Source: Rutpela maculata (lineage: Eukaryota; Arthropoda; Insecta; Coleoptera; Cerambycidae). Taken from it: a stretch of DNA of 64,000 bases. Made by a program: the position numbers and the translations under genes. The notes below the pieces were generated by a model that saw only the letters and a program-made list of their open reading frames with translations, was not told where the DNA came from and made no database searches. Positions 1-10,231 of the stretch are shown here, piece by piece. The stretch's first letter is position 1. Each line of letters opens with the position of its first letter. The stretch covers positions 137,070,015 to 137,134,014 of the forward strand of contig OW386289.2 in NCBI GenBank assembly GCA_936432065.2, written 5' to 3'.

Positions 1-424
1 AGTGTCCTCAAACATTATTAGGCGTAAATGGTTTTTTAAATATATCTTGAAAACATAAAAGATTTGTATCAAGCTTTTTTGAAAATAATAACTACAACCT
101 ATTAGCAACTTTTCCTTCTAACAATAATTGAGAAGTTATAAGCAAAGTTATAAGCAAAAAATATTGAATATTTAGGAATGAAAATCTATTATTGTTGATA
201 ATTTTTTTCTATTAATTTTATGAACAAAATGCATCAGGGCTTTTTTATAGACCATTTTGTAATAAATAATTTGACCTACTAATTCTTTATATTTTGATTA
301 TTTTTAAGGGCCTTTAAGAGCTGCAAAGGGGGGAAGGCCAAAGGTAAGTGAGTATATAGGTAGAATAAAATTATTGGTACTTTATTTCTACCTACATACA
401 ATTTATATTATTATATTTTGTTTT
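1..424. other. AT-rich stretch, nothing recognised
   Basis: Low-complexity A+T-rich DNA without a convincing reading frame, inverted repeat or RNA gene. It ends at the hairpin terminus of the HINE-like copy beginning at 425. Confidence 0.6.
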
Positions 425-1577
425 ACTTCCACATCCAGTGGAAGTGCAGTAACGCAAAAAAAAATTTTGAAAATTTTTATTGTCCAAATAGGCTTAGAAT
501 GTCATGAAACGTCGAGATTTTAAGTTTGAGCAAAAAAAAATTTCTGTCTGTCTGTCGGTTTGTCTGTCTGGAACTTTTTTTGTGTGCACGATTACTCTGG
601 AATCGTTTAAGATATTGACTTGAAATTTGGTACACGTATGTATTATATGTATTGTAACGAGATCTGGAACTAGATTATATTTTAATCATATTTCGTTGAA
701 GGGTTGGGGGGTAAATTGGGGTAAATGGGGGTAAATAGGTAAATCGAGCCAGTAAGAGTCCATAAAATTGGTATTTAGTATGATGCAGTATGTCCCAGGA
801 TAGATGTAACAAGAGGTGTAATGAACCAAAAATTTTGGAATTTTGGAATTTTGGAATGGTATTTGGGGATTGAGTCCTGCTTCTTGTAAAACTAAAGTAT
901 ACCAAAAATGACTTGATTTGATATTCTACAGGGTGTTTTATAAGCAAAGTTGTAAAAATCACAGCTAATAAAGTACCTTTATTTTGCAAAATATGAAAAA
1001 ATTCCACTAAGAAAAGTTATTTAGAATGCAATTTTATACCTCTATACCAAATTTCCGGAATATAAAATTATTTTTTTCAAACTTCCCATTTTTTCAATAA
1101 ATTAGTATTTTATTTTGAACCATTCAATTAAAACTGCATAGAAATTATTTTTTGTGAATTAATATTTAAAGTTATGTAGACGCTAAAAGTAGGCTATGAG
1201 AAAAGCAGTGGATGATTAACATTTGCTCCTACACAACTTTAAATATGAATTCAACTCTTAATTCGCAAAAATGGGAAGTTTCAAAAAATAATTTTATATT
1301 CCTGAAATTTGGTATAGAGGTATAAAATTGCATTGGAATTTTTTCATATTTTGAAAAATAAAGGTACTTTATTAGTGGTGATTTTTACAACTTTGCTTAT
1401 AAAACACCCTGTAGAACACCAAATCAAGTCATTTTTGGTATACTTTAGTTTTATAACAGAAAGCAGAACTATCCCCAAATACCATTCCAAAATTCCAAAA
1501 TTTTTGGTCCATTACACCTCTTGTTACATCTATCCTGGGACACACTGTATATAATAGAAGCTAAGGTCTCAAAAAAT
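425..1577 (-). mobile_element. HINE-like (Helentron-derived?) repeat, copy A, interrupted
   Basis: Minus-strand copy of the window's commonest repeat. Its 3' terminus is the hairpin at 425-445 (ACTTCCAC, 5-base loop, GTGGAAGT). Upstream on the minus strand come the TCTG/CAGA microsatellite (about 541-570), the conserved block around 600-760, and, after the element at 786-1547, a resumed segment 1548-1577 that matches the expected continuation in other copies (compare 36430-36465). The 5' half is missing; the match stops where TCTCG-rich sequence begins. The hairpin end and tandem-repeat slot suggest a Helentron-associated element. That class call is inference. Confidence 0.7.
786..1547. mobile_element. 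Palindromic MITE nested in HINE-like copy A
   Basis: Nearly the whole 762 bp is one imperfect palindrome: arms 786-1180 and about 1230-1547, loop about 45 bp. Termini read CAGTATGTCCCAGG on the left and the complement of CAGTGTGTCCCAGG on the right. TA dinucleotides flank the right end and the host repeat resumes exactly at 1548. The CAGTGTGTCCC-type end and TA flank resemble Tc1/mariner-type MITEs. The similar reading frames on both arms are only mirror images and not genes. Confidence 0.8.
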
Positions 1578-1740
1578 TTGTTGCCGTGAGACTCATCTCA
1601 TCGAGAAATTGGTTTTTCTCGTCTCGTCTCGATATTGTCGGGACGAGATTTTACAGCCATCTCGACATATTCTCGTCTGCCCAAAATCTCGTCTGGAGGT
1701 CGAGATCTCGTCTCGTCTCGACAAATGTGAAATTTCCCAT
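1575..1740. repeat. TCTCG/CGAGA-rich repeat, left piece
   Basis: Dense runs of TCTCGTCTCG and its complement. The sequence closely resembles 6540-6712 in inverted orientation, including a GTTGCCGTGAGAC edge comparable to the complement of GTCTCG..GGCGGCATC at 6700. These could be the two ends of one transposon split by the 2329-5285 and 5884-6377 insertions, but no matching target duplication was found. Confidence 0.55.
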
Positions 1741-2320
1741 TTTTTGCTTTTTTTTAACAAGTGAAATCTCTATTTATTTAATTTATAAAGTTACACTTCA
1801 ATTTATATGAATATTTGACTTTTGTTTATTTTTAAACGTACCTCTTTAACTAACTATTTGAAATATTGTGAAATTCAATTTTCTCCATATTTGAATTTTT
1901 TTTGCCTCTATACCGTATATTCTAAGAAAAAATTAATCAAGTTCGTATTATACTGAAAATATATACGTTGTTCTAGTCACTATAGTAAGTAAATATATAA
2001 GATTAATTGCAAAAATTTCGAACAACCATTTCTAAAACTGAGTTCGACTTACGTACTCTTTTAACGCTTTTCACTCCAAGAGTACTATTTCCGTTCAGCT
2101 TTTGGCATTTGGAGTGAAATTTGCAATATTTTAGCGTTCGGGCATTACGGAGTGTAGTGAAGAGTTCACTCCTTAAGTCCCACCTCGTGAAGCCAAAGTT
2201 CGAAAAATAAAGTAGAATTTTATATTTAATTAACTTGACGTTTTTTGGTTTGGCGAATGTTGGGAGTACGTGTACGAATTGTTAATTAATGCTTGCTGGA
2301 AAGTATTTCATCAAATACCC
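1741..2320. other. Unassigned AT-rich sequence
   Basis: No gene seen. Several copies of the word GGAGTG/CACTCC occur between 2070 and 2170 in both orientations, giving a weak dispersed inverted pattern of unknown meaning. Confidence 0.4.
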
Positions 2321-2840
2321 ATTCTCCATAGGGTTTGCAATCCCTAAATCTCGAACCCGAAAATCCCAGGATGCTGGGATTTTCGGGATTTCCGGGATTG
2401 TAAAACAAGATGGTACGGTTTCTTAATGCTACGACATTTTAGTTACCTCCGGAATTGCGTTCGAAAAGCAATGTTAGTGAATATTTGCACGATATACTAA
2501 GGATGTATATCACTCAACGCAGAAATTGTTACCCGGGCATTCTCCTATACCTACTTGCACAATTTCAATGAGCAAGAATCAGACGCACTATTCCAGGTTC
2601 CTAAAAAATATCATTACGGAAATATTAGAGAATCTTATAAAATGTTTCCAAAAAATTCCAGAGGTAACTGATGAAGAAGACCATGAAGAAGATAAAATTC
2701 TCCTCACAGCGCAGAAAAGTCATTGGAAACAAAATGTTAAAAAATGCAATGCACCTAATTCGAATACGCCCTGAAACCGATTTGATATCAAATAAAAAAA
2801 AAACTGACACTTTTTGAAAATGAAGGCAACACGGATTGAC

Positions 2841-3251
2841 GCTTTATTGCAAGATGATTGAGCCATGCCTGTCAAAACACAAGTAAGACAAAAATAACAA
2901 GGTAGGCCATGAAAATAATTATTTTATTGTTTATTCAATTTTGACATTTCAAACCGTCATTCCATAGCAACTCCATAGCAACAACCGTAAATAGTTGTTT
3001 ATTCACTAGTAAAATAAAAAGTATTCTTTTCTTGCGGCGCACTTATTTTTTATTATTTTTCACAAAAAGAGAAAATATTTCGACCTTTTCAGCCTCACTA
3101 TAACCCATTTTGATTAAATAAATGTTAATAATGACGGTTTGAAATGTCAAAATTGAATAAACAATAAAATAATTATTTCCGTGGCCTACCTTGTTATTTT
3201 TCTTTCACTTGTGTTTTGACACGCATGTCTCAATCATCTGTCAATAAAGCA
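2841..3251. mobile_element. Palindromic MITE inside the hAT element
   Basis: Inverted arms 2841-2965 and 3131-3251, about 120 bp each and well over 85 % matched by eye, start with GCTTTATTG..AGATGATTGAG. The loop (2966-3130) is AT-rich. No coding potential. Confidence 0.78.
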
Positions 3252-3526
3252 GTTTATTTGAATTTTGAATGTCAAATATATCAAAAAGTATCTAAGATAG
3301 ACCTATACAATGTTATATATTTGAAATCAGGAGAAAAAGGGCTTCTCGAAAATGCAATAATATATAGGGTGTTAAAAAAACATATTTATTTCGTATAACG
3401 TAACCTATACATGATATTGTTTTTTTATCACGTTTCGTTAAAATATAGGTAAGATCCTACAACTTTTATACGAAACTTTTTTTCTACTTTTAATAATAAC
3501 AGAAATAAAGGGGGGGTCAATATACA

Positions 3527-4352
3527 ACGTGATCTACCAAGAAATGCGGAAAATAAAATGGTGTGCTAGTCTTCAATGTGGGAAAGTCCCTGCAAAATTT
3601 TAGAGGATTCTGAGGTAATTTAGTATATTAAATTATTAGTCAATTTGCGAAGATACACTACTGATGTTGAGTAAGTCCTGACCTACTTCTGAAGAGGTCG
3701 ACGAACTTACTGGTGAAAGAACGTATTCCAGTTGTTTACATTTCCTTAATTGGCATAAAAAGTGAAGCCGGCCGGCGAGATCAAAAATAGACACGATCCA
3801 GCGGCAGGTAGCTAACATTGTTGGTATGCTTTGAAGATAATGAAGGAATTCCAGCGGACCAATTCACTTTTACGAATGAGTTCAAAGCATGCCGACAAGG
3901 CTAGCTCCGTGCCGCTGGATCGTGTGTAGACCCGTAGAGAGCCGCGTTTTTTGCTTCCGGTCGAACAATAGTTACACGGCCGTGTCATTGACCGGTTTAA
4001 CTAAATATCTCGTATATCTGCTTGTTATTTCAGCATGAGATTAATGTCTTCGATTTATTTCGATTTATTTCGATTTATTTCGGTATTTTTGTAGTGTGAT
4101 TTGATTAAAATCAAAAAGTCACTTCTGTCTTATCCAACTTTGCTGTCAGTAGTGTCAATCCCAAGTCTGATAAAGTGATATGGTTGTACCGCGTTACGTT
4201 AGATTAGTTGAAGTCATTGACGGCGCATTCCTAGAAAAAAATAAGGTAATTTTTTGGTCATTTTTTAAAAATTTTTCATTTGTTTTACTCCTTTCGGTGG
4301 GGACAACATACTGTTAAATTTTCCGCATGTCCTGGTAGATCACGTTGTATAG
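3527..4352. mobile_element. MITE with about 35-bp terminal inverted repeats, inside the hAT element
   Basis: Left terminus TATACAACGTGATCTACCA at 3525 is mirrored at 4328-4352 (complement of TATACAACGTGATCTACCAG), followed on both sides by ATGCGGAAAAT. Inside is a second hairpin: 3788-3835 against 3880-3928, containing ACACGATCCAGCGGC. No transposase is visible, and the superfamily is not determined. Confidence 0.7.
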
Positions 4353-4424
4353 TGAGCTTCAGCTGACATATATGATCATCTGATAACAATACCGCCAACT
4401 AATGTAGAATCTGAAACGAATTAT

Positions 4425-4680
4425 AGGTAAAAAACTTTTTAAAAACAGGCTTTTATTATTATTTAGGTGTACTAAAACGAAAAAAATAAAATTAATTGTC
4501 TTAAGAGCTTGTTGTGCGCGAGAAGTTAATAAAGGCATTAATTTTGTTTAACAGATATTGTAAGTGCCAAGTAAGTATTTTTCTTTCAATTCACGCGACA
4601 AGCTTTTAAGACAATTAATTTAACTTTTTTCGTTTCCTAAGTAAAAATAGAAGCTTGTTTTTAAATTTTTTTTATATATA
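4425..4680. mobile_element. Short foldback element inside the hAT element
   Basis: Arms about 4428-4530 and 4575-4678 are inverted copies (AATTAATTGTCTTAA in both, then GAGCTTGT/ACAAGCTTTT). Total about 255 bp, non-coding. Confidence 0.68.
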
Positions 4681-5293
4681 ATCTTATTTTTAAATTTTTA
4701 GTTACGTCTTAATTATCACTTTTATATTCATTGCATCGCGTCGTCCTTACTTAAAAGTACCGAATCCTCTGGCATTTCTTAGAATGCAACGTCTGAGTGA
4801 ATATACTATCTAATCAAATTGTAGTTTAAAAAACTAAAAAACACTTTTTGGTACCATACTATTGTATTCTCAACAGTGTAGTTACACGTGTATGCAAGAT
4901 TTCAGCTGAATTGGACGTCGTTGAGTGGTTCAAAGTTGACTTGCAAGATTTGATCTAAACATTAACATGCAAAGTTAAATGAAAGCTTGTAAATACGTTT
5001 TTTGCAACTAGTACCATTTGTATGAAAATTAGATCTCAATTTAACACCTCCATAATTAAGACCCTTAGCGAATTGATTTTTTTACGCTACAGGTTTAGTC
5101 AACACTGTCACTAATAAACATTCGGCAAATTTTTGTTCATATTTTCATGTATTCATTATGTATCTACTACTTACACTATTATTTTTTCAATTCCTAATCC
5201 TGATCCCGAAATCGCGGGATTCCCGTGTGTAAATTTGATCCCGAAATTCCGGGATTGTATTATGACTCCGTGATTGCAAAGCCTAATTCTCCA

Positions 5294-5883
5294 GTCACAG
5301 ATAAAGGTGTTGTTATCAAACATAACAATTTAATATTATTGCAAAATAATACCAGTGAGTTTAGGTTGATTTCATGGAGGCGTTATTATTATATTTTTTT
5401 CCTTTCTTTTTTTTTATCTTTTTATTTATTAACGTTGGCCTATTTATTATTATATTATTATTAACCGTATTACTATGATGCATATTTAAGTTATTAACTT
5501 TAAGAAGTAAATCTTCGAATGTGTTTGGAAAATCCGGAAATGCATTTTAAACTGATAATCATCCATATCTGGAGCCGTTAGCTCTGCATAATTGTCCACT
5601 TTTTCTAAAATATGGGAAGAATCATTCTCGAAATACATTTCCCATGCAAAATGAATGATGATTATTCATGATTATTTATGTAACTGATCACAATAAGTTA
5701 CTAAATCTAAATCATAGATATTGAAGGTTTGGCGAGAAAATACCTTTTGACAGTAGTTGGAGTATTTCGCGTTCGAACAAATACAACTCGCAATTTTTAC
5801 TCTGTGATCACGTGATGAAAATCCACTCTCACTCCACTCTAGTACCGTGTGTGCAAGCGAAATACGGAAGTCGGCAATATTAA
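5294..5883. other. Unassigned sequence between hAT element and GC-rich MITE
   Basis: T-rich runs at 5395-5460, otherwise nothing recognised. This should be the pre-insertion neighbour of 1741-2320. Confidence 0.4.
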
Positions 5884-6377
5884 AAAGGCGCCGTTACACG
5901 GCGCGTGGTTCGCCGAACCTGGCCCGACGAACCACGAACCACACGCCGTCTGACAGGGGTGGTTCGCTATTAGTTCGCGGTTTGTGGTGCGTGCTGCCGC
6001 GATCCATCGGATGTCGGTAGACTTGCACGGACCAAAGGATACGACCAAATGCAACACAAATCTGAATGAACTACGTACTGTATTGACATCCTCAATTTAA
6101 GACGCTGTTACACGGCGCGTGGTTCGCCGAACCACGAACCTGGTGCGTGGTTCGGCGTCTTAAATTGAGGGTGTCAATACGGTACGTAGTTCATTCAGAT
6201 TTGTGACGCATTTGGTTGTATCCATTGGTCCGTGCAAGTTTACCGACATCCGATGGATCGCGGCAGCACGCTCCACGAACCGCGAACTAATAGCGAACCA
6301 CCCCTGTCAGACGGCGTGTGGTTCGTGGTTCGTCGGTCCAGGTTCGGCGAACCACGCGCCGTGTAACGGCGCTTTGC
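5884..6377. mobile_element. GC-rich inverted-repeat element (MITE), about 494 bp
   Basis: Arms of about 220 bp (5884-6106 and 6155-6377) are near-perfect inverted copies, ending in GCGCCGTTACACGGCGCGTGG on both sides. The centre (6107-6154) carries a third, partial copy of the terminal sequence. The element is strikingly GC-rich against AT-rich surroundings. The mirror-image 70-80-codon frames on each arm are not genes. The GC-rich GTTACACG-type terminus recalls PIF/Harbinger MITEs, but no clear 3-bp target duplication was identified. Confidence 0.75.
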
Positions 6378-6539
6378 CTAAATTATATTCATTTCCAAGA
6401 CGTAGCACCAGTAAAAAACGGCAAAGCGTAATACGATACAGACGTGATTGATGAATCTGTATTATTAATATTTATATTCTCAATTTAATTCAAGTTTATC
6501 TTATTCATTCGAAGGTCAAGTGTAGAACAATTTTACAAT

Positions 6540-6712
6540 AAAAAAAGTCGAGAAATTCTTGATCTCGTCTCGTCTCGGCGAGATCTCGACTTTAAAAATT
6601 CTCGTCTCGTCTCGATTTTTCGAGACGAGAAAGAAATTTGGCCTCGTCTCGAAAAGTCGAGACGAGACGAGACCGAGAAATGTCTCGTCTCGGCGGCATC
6701 ACTATAAGTAAT
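6540..6712. repeat. TCTCG/CGAGA-rich terminal repeat with hAT-like end
   Basis: Alternating TCTCGTCTCG and CGAGACGAGA blocks end in GGCGGCATCACTA, whose complement TAGTGATGCCG looks like a hAT terminus. It is related in inverted orientation to 1575-1740. Confidence 0.55.
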
Positions 6713-6731
6713 AAAAAACAATTATTTGGAA

Positions 6732-7492
6732 TATTACATTGTGCATCTAGTAGTTAAAGAAATACATTCCTGGACGACAATGTAAATTGTTGGCCGAGGC
6801 GTTAAGCCGAATCCAACAAGAATAGAAGTCCGGGAATCTGCTTTTACTACGAGGTACACACACTATTTTTTTCTGAAATCGCAATCAATATTATTATAAA
6901 TTAGGGATTTTTTATTAACGTATTAAAGAAAAGAAAAAGTCAGAGATTCAGTGCTTATTATTTACTATCCAAAATATATATAAAAGACAGTCCGGAAAAA
7001 TAACTTTCCCGGACTGTTTTCTCATAGTTGCTTAGCAACAGACTAAAATACTAGAATAGCGTATTTTGAGATCTGAAATTGCGCCGCGAAAATAGGCATT
7101 CTTGATCGATTTCAGAGATAGCACATTGTGTATATAGTACTTAGTAAAAGCAATACATTCCAGGACGACGATGTAAACTGAACAAACACTGAAGTCCGGG
7201 AATGTGCTTTTACTACTAGGTACATATACTGTTTTTTCTGAAATTGTAATCAATATCATTATAAACTAAGGATTTTTATTGTTGTGATAAAAGTCAGAGA
7301 TTCAGTGCTTATTATTTACTGTCTAAAATATAGACAGTCTGGGTAAGTTACTTCCCCAGCCTAGGCTGGGAAAGTAACTTTTATATATAAAAAAACAGTC
7401 CAAGAAAATTACTTTCACGTCTTAGGCAGTGAAAGTAACTTTTCTGGACTGTTTTCTGATAACAACTGACTAAAATACTAGAATAGCGTAGG
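6732..7492. repeat. 388-bp tandem duplication with internal hairpins
   Basis: Unit 1 (6732-7062) and unit 2 (7120-7492) share ATTGTGTATATAGTA-type starts, GGACGACGATGTAAA, GTCAGAGATTCAGTGC and GACTAAAATACTAGAATAGCG in order. Each unit contains an inverted pair (TAGTAAAAGCA..ACATTCC against GGAATGTGCTTTTACTA). Unit 2 also has a strong palindrome at 7347-7381 (AAGTTACTTCCCCAGC, CTAGG, and the complement). Non-coding. Confidence 0.75.
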
Positions 7493-7865
7493 AGTAAGTA
7501 GATGTTTTATATTTATTTTGCATACCTACATGATTAATATCCAAATAATCATTCATGCAAAACTAATTTGCGAATATAGGCATTAATTCAGTTTTGTTTT
7601 ATTGTTTTTTTTACTTTTCAACAAAAAAATTGGCAATCCTTTCGTGACGACGTAACACGTGGGTATCCATAATGTAATAGTTTGAATCAAGTTTTATAAC
7701 TAAAGAGATATTCACCAACAATTTAAAATTGTCCTAAATGTGACTTATGGTATAACGTGCAATTAAAATTCAATATTAATTGTTAACTATATAATTGCTT
7801 CTGTAAATCTTTGCAATTAACACAAAAAATTATGATTTACAGGGTGATGAAAATGAACGGATACA
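7493..7865. other. Unassigned AT-rich sequence
   Basis: Nothing recognised. It may include degraded N-terminal coding sequence of the downstream pseudogene, but no conserved motif could be read. Confidence 0.35.
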
Positions 7866-7881
7866 GGGGTTGAAGCAATGA

Positions 7882-8492
7882 TTGAAGACAGTGAAAGTAG
7901 TTCTATTCCACTTCAGGGAGCACCTAACATCCGAAATTTGGGTAAATGCTGGGAAGAAAGGAGATGAACAATTTATACCAGTGGATGATTTGGTAATAGA
8001 TCAGGCGTTTTTAAATAGCTTACCACTCTTACCAGCATTTCACGCAATCACAGGGTGTGGCACTACTAATCAATTTTCTGGTATGGGTAAAAAAAAGCTG
8101 CTATTGTGAAAGTATATTTTACATATTACAAATTGCTTGGTCGTATTGGAATAGCTAATTTTGACGATATTTTGTTTAGAGAAATTCATACCTTTGTTCT
8201 AAAATTATATACAAGCAATGAGGAGGTATCGTCGGTGAATAATTTACGTGGTATCCTAGCAGCTTCGAAAACGCTGGATAAACTACCACCTACTGAGAAT
8301 AGTTTAAAACAGCATTATTTACGAGCGCATTACCAAACCATTATTTGTCTCAATGCTCTTAGTCCCATCATAAACACCCTCAATGTGCTCGAATATGGTT
8401 GGCAACCTGATAATGGTAAACTTCTTACTGCTCTTTCAAACTGCTCCACCTTTTTCACAAGATCTCACCATCTTACGCAGCTGGGGATGTAA
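7882..8492 (+). pseudogene. XPG/FEN1-like nuclease family remnant (Academ-type?), locus 1
   Basis: Two overlapping frames together read like one protein of a widespread, mostly uncharacterised invertebrate family. The first (7882-8109) has VVLFHFREHLTSEIWVNAG and then LPAFHAITGCGTT..FSGMGKK, the family's HA.TGCDTT segment with the Asp changed to Gly. The second (8106-8492) continues with LLGRIG, LPPTENSLKQH..RAHYQ and a YGWQPDNGK block. The break is at an 8-A run near 8089-8096, so it is either a real decay mutation or a homopolymer assembly error. The EADT/DTD region is missing or frameshifted upstream. The acidic spacing resembles XPG/FEN1 nucleases (inference). There is no start codon of its own, and the entry is treated as a broken fragment. 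Confidence 0.65.
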
Positions 8493-8627
8493 AAAAGGTA
8501 CCTATAGTTAAAGTTATCATTTCTTCAGAGAAAAAAATAATTTTTATTTTCAAATTGTAGATATAAATGGTGCAGCTGTAAAAACAATAAAATGCCTTGC
8601 ATAGGATCTGGTAATTGCATCTTGAGA

Positions 8628-8962
8628 GGCCGTCCATAAATGATGTCACGCTTCTTTTGACAATTTTTGACTCCCCTGTGTCACACATTGTCACACTCGC
8701 CCGATCCCCCCCCACAACTGCCTGTCACGTCACACTAACTTTTACGTAAATTAATAAAAACTGTAAATTTTAATTTGACATATTTTATAAGGAAAAATTC
8801 TTTCTCAGGTTTTAGTTTATTTGTATAAAATATTAGGCATAAAATTATTTTCTTGTATTGTGACATCACAATTGCTTGAGCTCCCTCCCCCTCCCCGGTC
8901 ACCAAATGTTACAACATTCAGAACCCCCCCCTAAAAGCGTGACATCATTTATGGACGGCCCC
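8628..8962. mobile_element. MITE with GGCCGTCCATAAA termini
   Basis: Terminal inverted repeats of about 30 bp: GGCCGTCCATAAATGATGTC at 8628 and its complement ending at 8962, both followed inwards by ACGCTT. The interior has C-runs (8706-8713, 8926-8933). Non-coding, 335 bp. Superfamily not assigned, and no convincing target duplication seen. Confidence 0.78.
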
Positions 8963-10229
8963 AAATGTCTCCTCCAAAAAAAAATATAACTGACGATAAT
9001 ATGTGTGAAAATTTAGAATAACCTTTTTTGTGAAATTATAGTAGTAATTAGAGTAGTATTTTCTATAAGTTTAGACGTTACTCCCAACATCGCTTAATTA
9101 TTATGATAATATTAATTACTGCTGTAAAATAACTGATACATACACATCACATCACAGATCGTAGACACCGCTTGACCGCGATCGAGGTTTGCAGTTCTAA
9201 CCGCTTGGAGATTTTGTAACCGCGTTGGTTCTAAATTCATAACCCAGTTATTAATTCACTAAAAATATTTCAAAAATACCGTCATCGTAAGAAAACATAG
9301 GCCTTCATTTTATAAAGAATATTTTTTCTTTATTTAAGACTTAGTTTCCAAGTAATTGAGTGTGTAATGTAAAAAAAAAACGGCAAATGAATTAATTTTT
9401 AGCGAAGGGCGAACAGAGATACAGGCATTTAAAGTTTGCGTTTCCCATAAAGCACAGTGCTTTTTTGAAAATAGTTAATTTTTTTACAGCTTTAGAGCTA
9501 CAGAGAATATTATACAGTTTTTACCAAAGAGAGATATGTACTTCGGCTAGGTGATGCACTACATAACTCGAAAATTTTGAATAACGCCCTTTTACACAGG
9601 ACAATCTTTGGACAACTTTTTTTAGAAGTTTACCTATATATATATGCTATCGATTTATCCAGTTGTCAGCTTTTAGTATTTAAAGCCCTACAGGATGAAC
9701 ATTTTCAGCCTCTGAGCTCTCTTCTATGATTTATGAACCCGAACGAATTATTTTTAATAGCCTTACAAAATGTATTAAGTCGAGCAAATATAAATATACA
9801 ACTACGCACAATAAATAACAATAACCGGCAAAATATTCACGCGCCCGTCTCGTGTACCCATAATGTACAAATATATGTGATATAAACAAAGGAAATTCTG
9901 GGTGCCGATGTCATGCCGTGGCCGTAGGTGTGCGGCTCATCCCACAAAGTCGGGGTTACCGCGTCGTCAGGTAGTTCAGGGCCGATGTCGATATACAAAT
10001 GAATGATACATTTCATATATTAATAAGTCGCAAAGTCCTTATGTAAAGCAGCAGTATAATTTCAATACGGATTTAAAGTTCAATAGTATGAGTAATTTTC
10101 AAGTAATTGAGGAGAACAATGACATTAGCCTATAAAAAACAAAGTGTAGGTTGTACAGAGCCGTACTCCCGATCCAAAGAAAAGAGCAAACACACAAATA
10201 TTTATTGATAATAGGATTAATAGTTATTA
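8963..10229. other. Unassigned AT-rich sequence
   Basis: No convincing gene or element. A slightly GC-richer patch at 9890-9990 (around GCCGTGGCCGTAGGTGTGCG) has no recognised identity. Confidence 0.4.
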
Positions 10230-10231
10230 TA

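Larger units (their letters stand above)
2329..5285. mobile_element. hAT-type DNA transposon, non-autonomous, 2957 bp
   Basis: Ends are TAGGGTTTGCAATCCC on the left and the complement of TAGGCTTTGCAATCACGG on the right. Both are flanked by the identical 8-bp sequence ATTCTCCA (2321-2328 and 5286-5293), the target duplication length of hAT elements. Subterminal GGGATT/AATCCC motifs (2370-2400 and 5200-5255) repeat near both ends. No transposase with BED finger or hAT dimerisation motif is present. The interior is occupied by three smaller palindromic elements (2841-3251, 3527-4352, 4425-4680), so the original core is short. An 82-codon frame at 2526-2774 has an acidic DEEDHEED run and no recognisable relative. 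Confidence 0.88.

Noticed and set aside
675..1554. Two similar 70-110-codon frames on opposite strands (675-1007 and 1333-1554)
   Set aside because: They are the two arms of the palindromic element 786-1547; similarity is due to the inverted repeat and no protein motif is present.
9890..9990. GC-richer patch suspected of being an RNA gene or LTR piece
   Set aside because: No box motifs, pairing or repeated counterpart could be identified.
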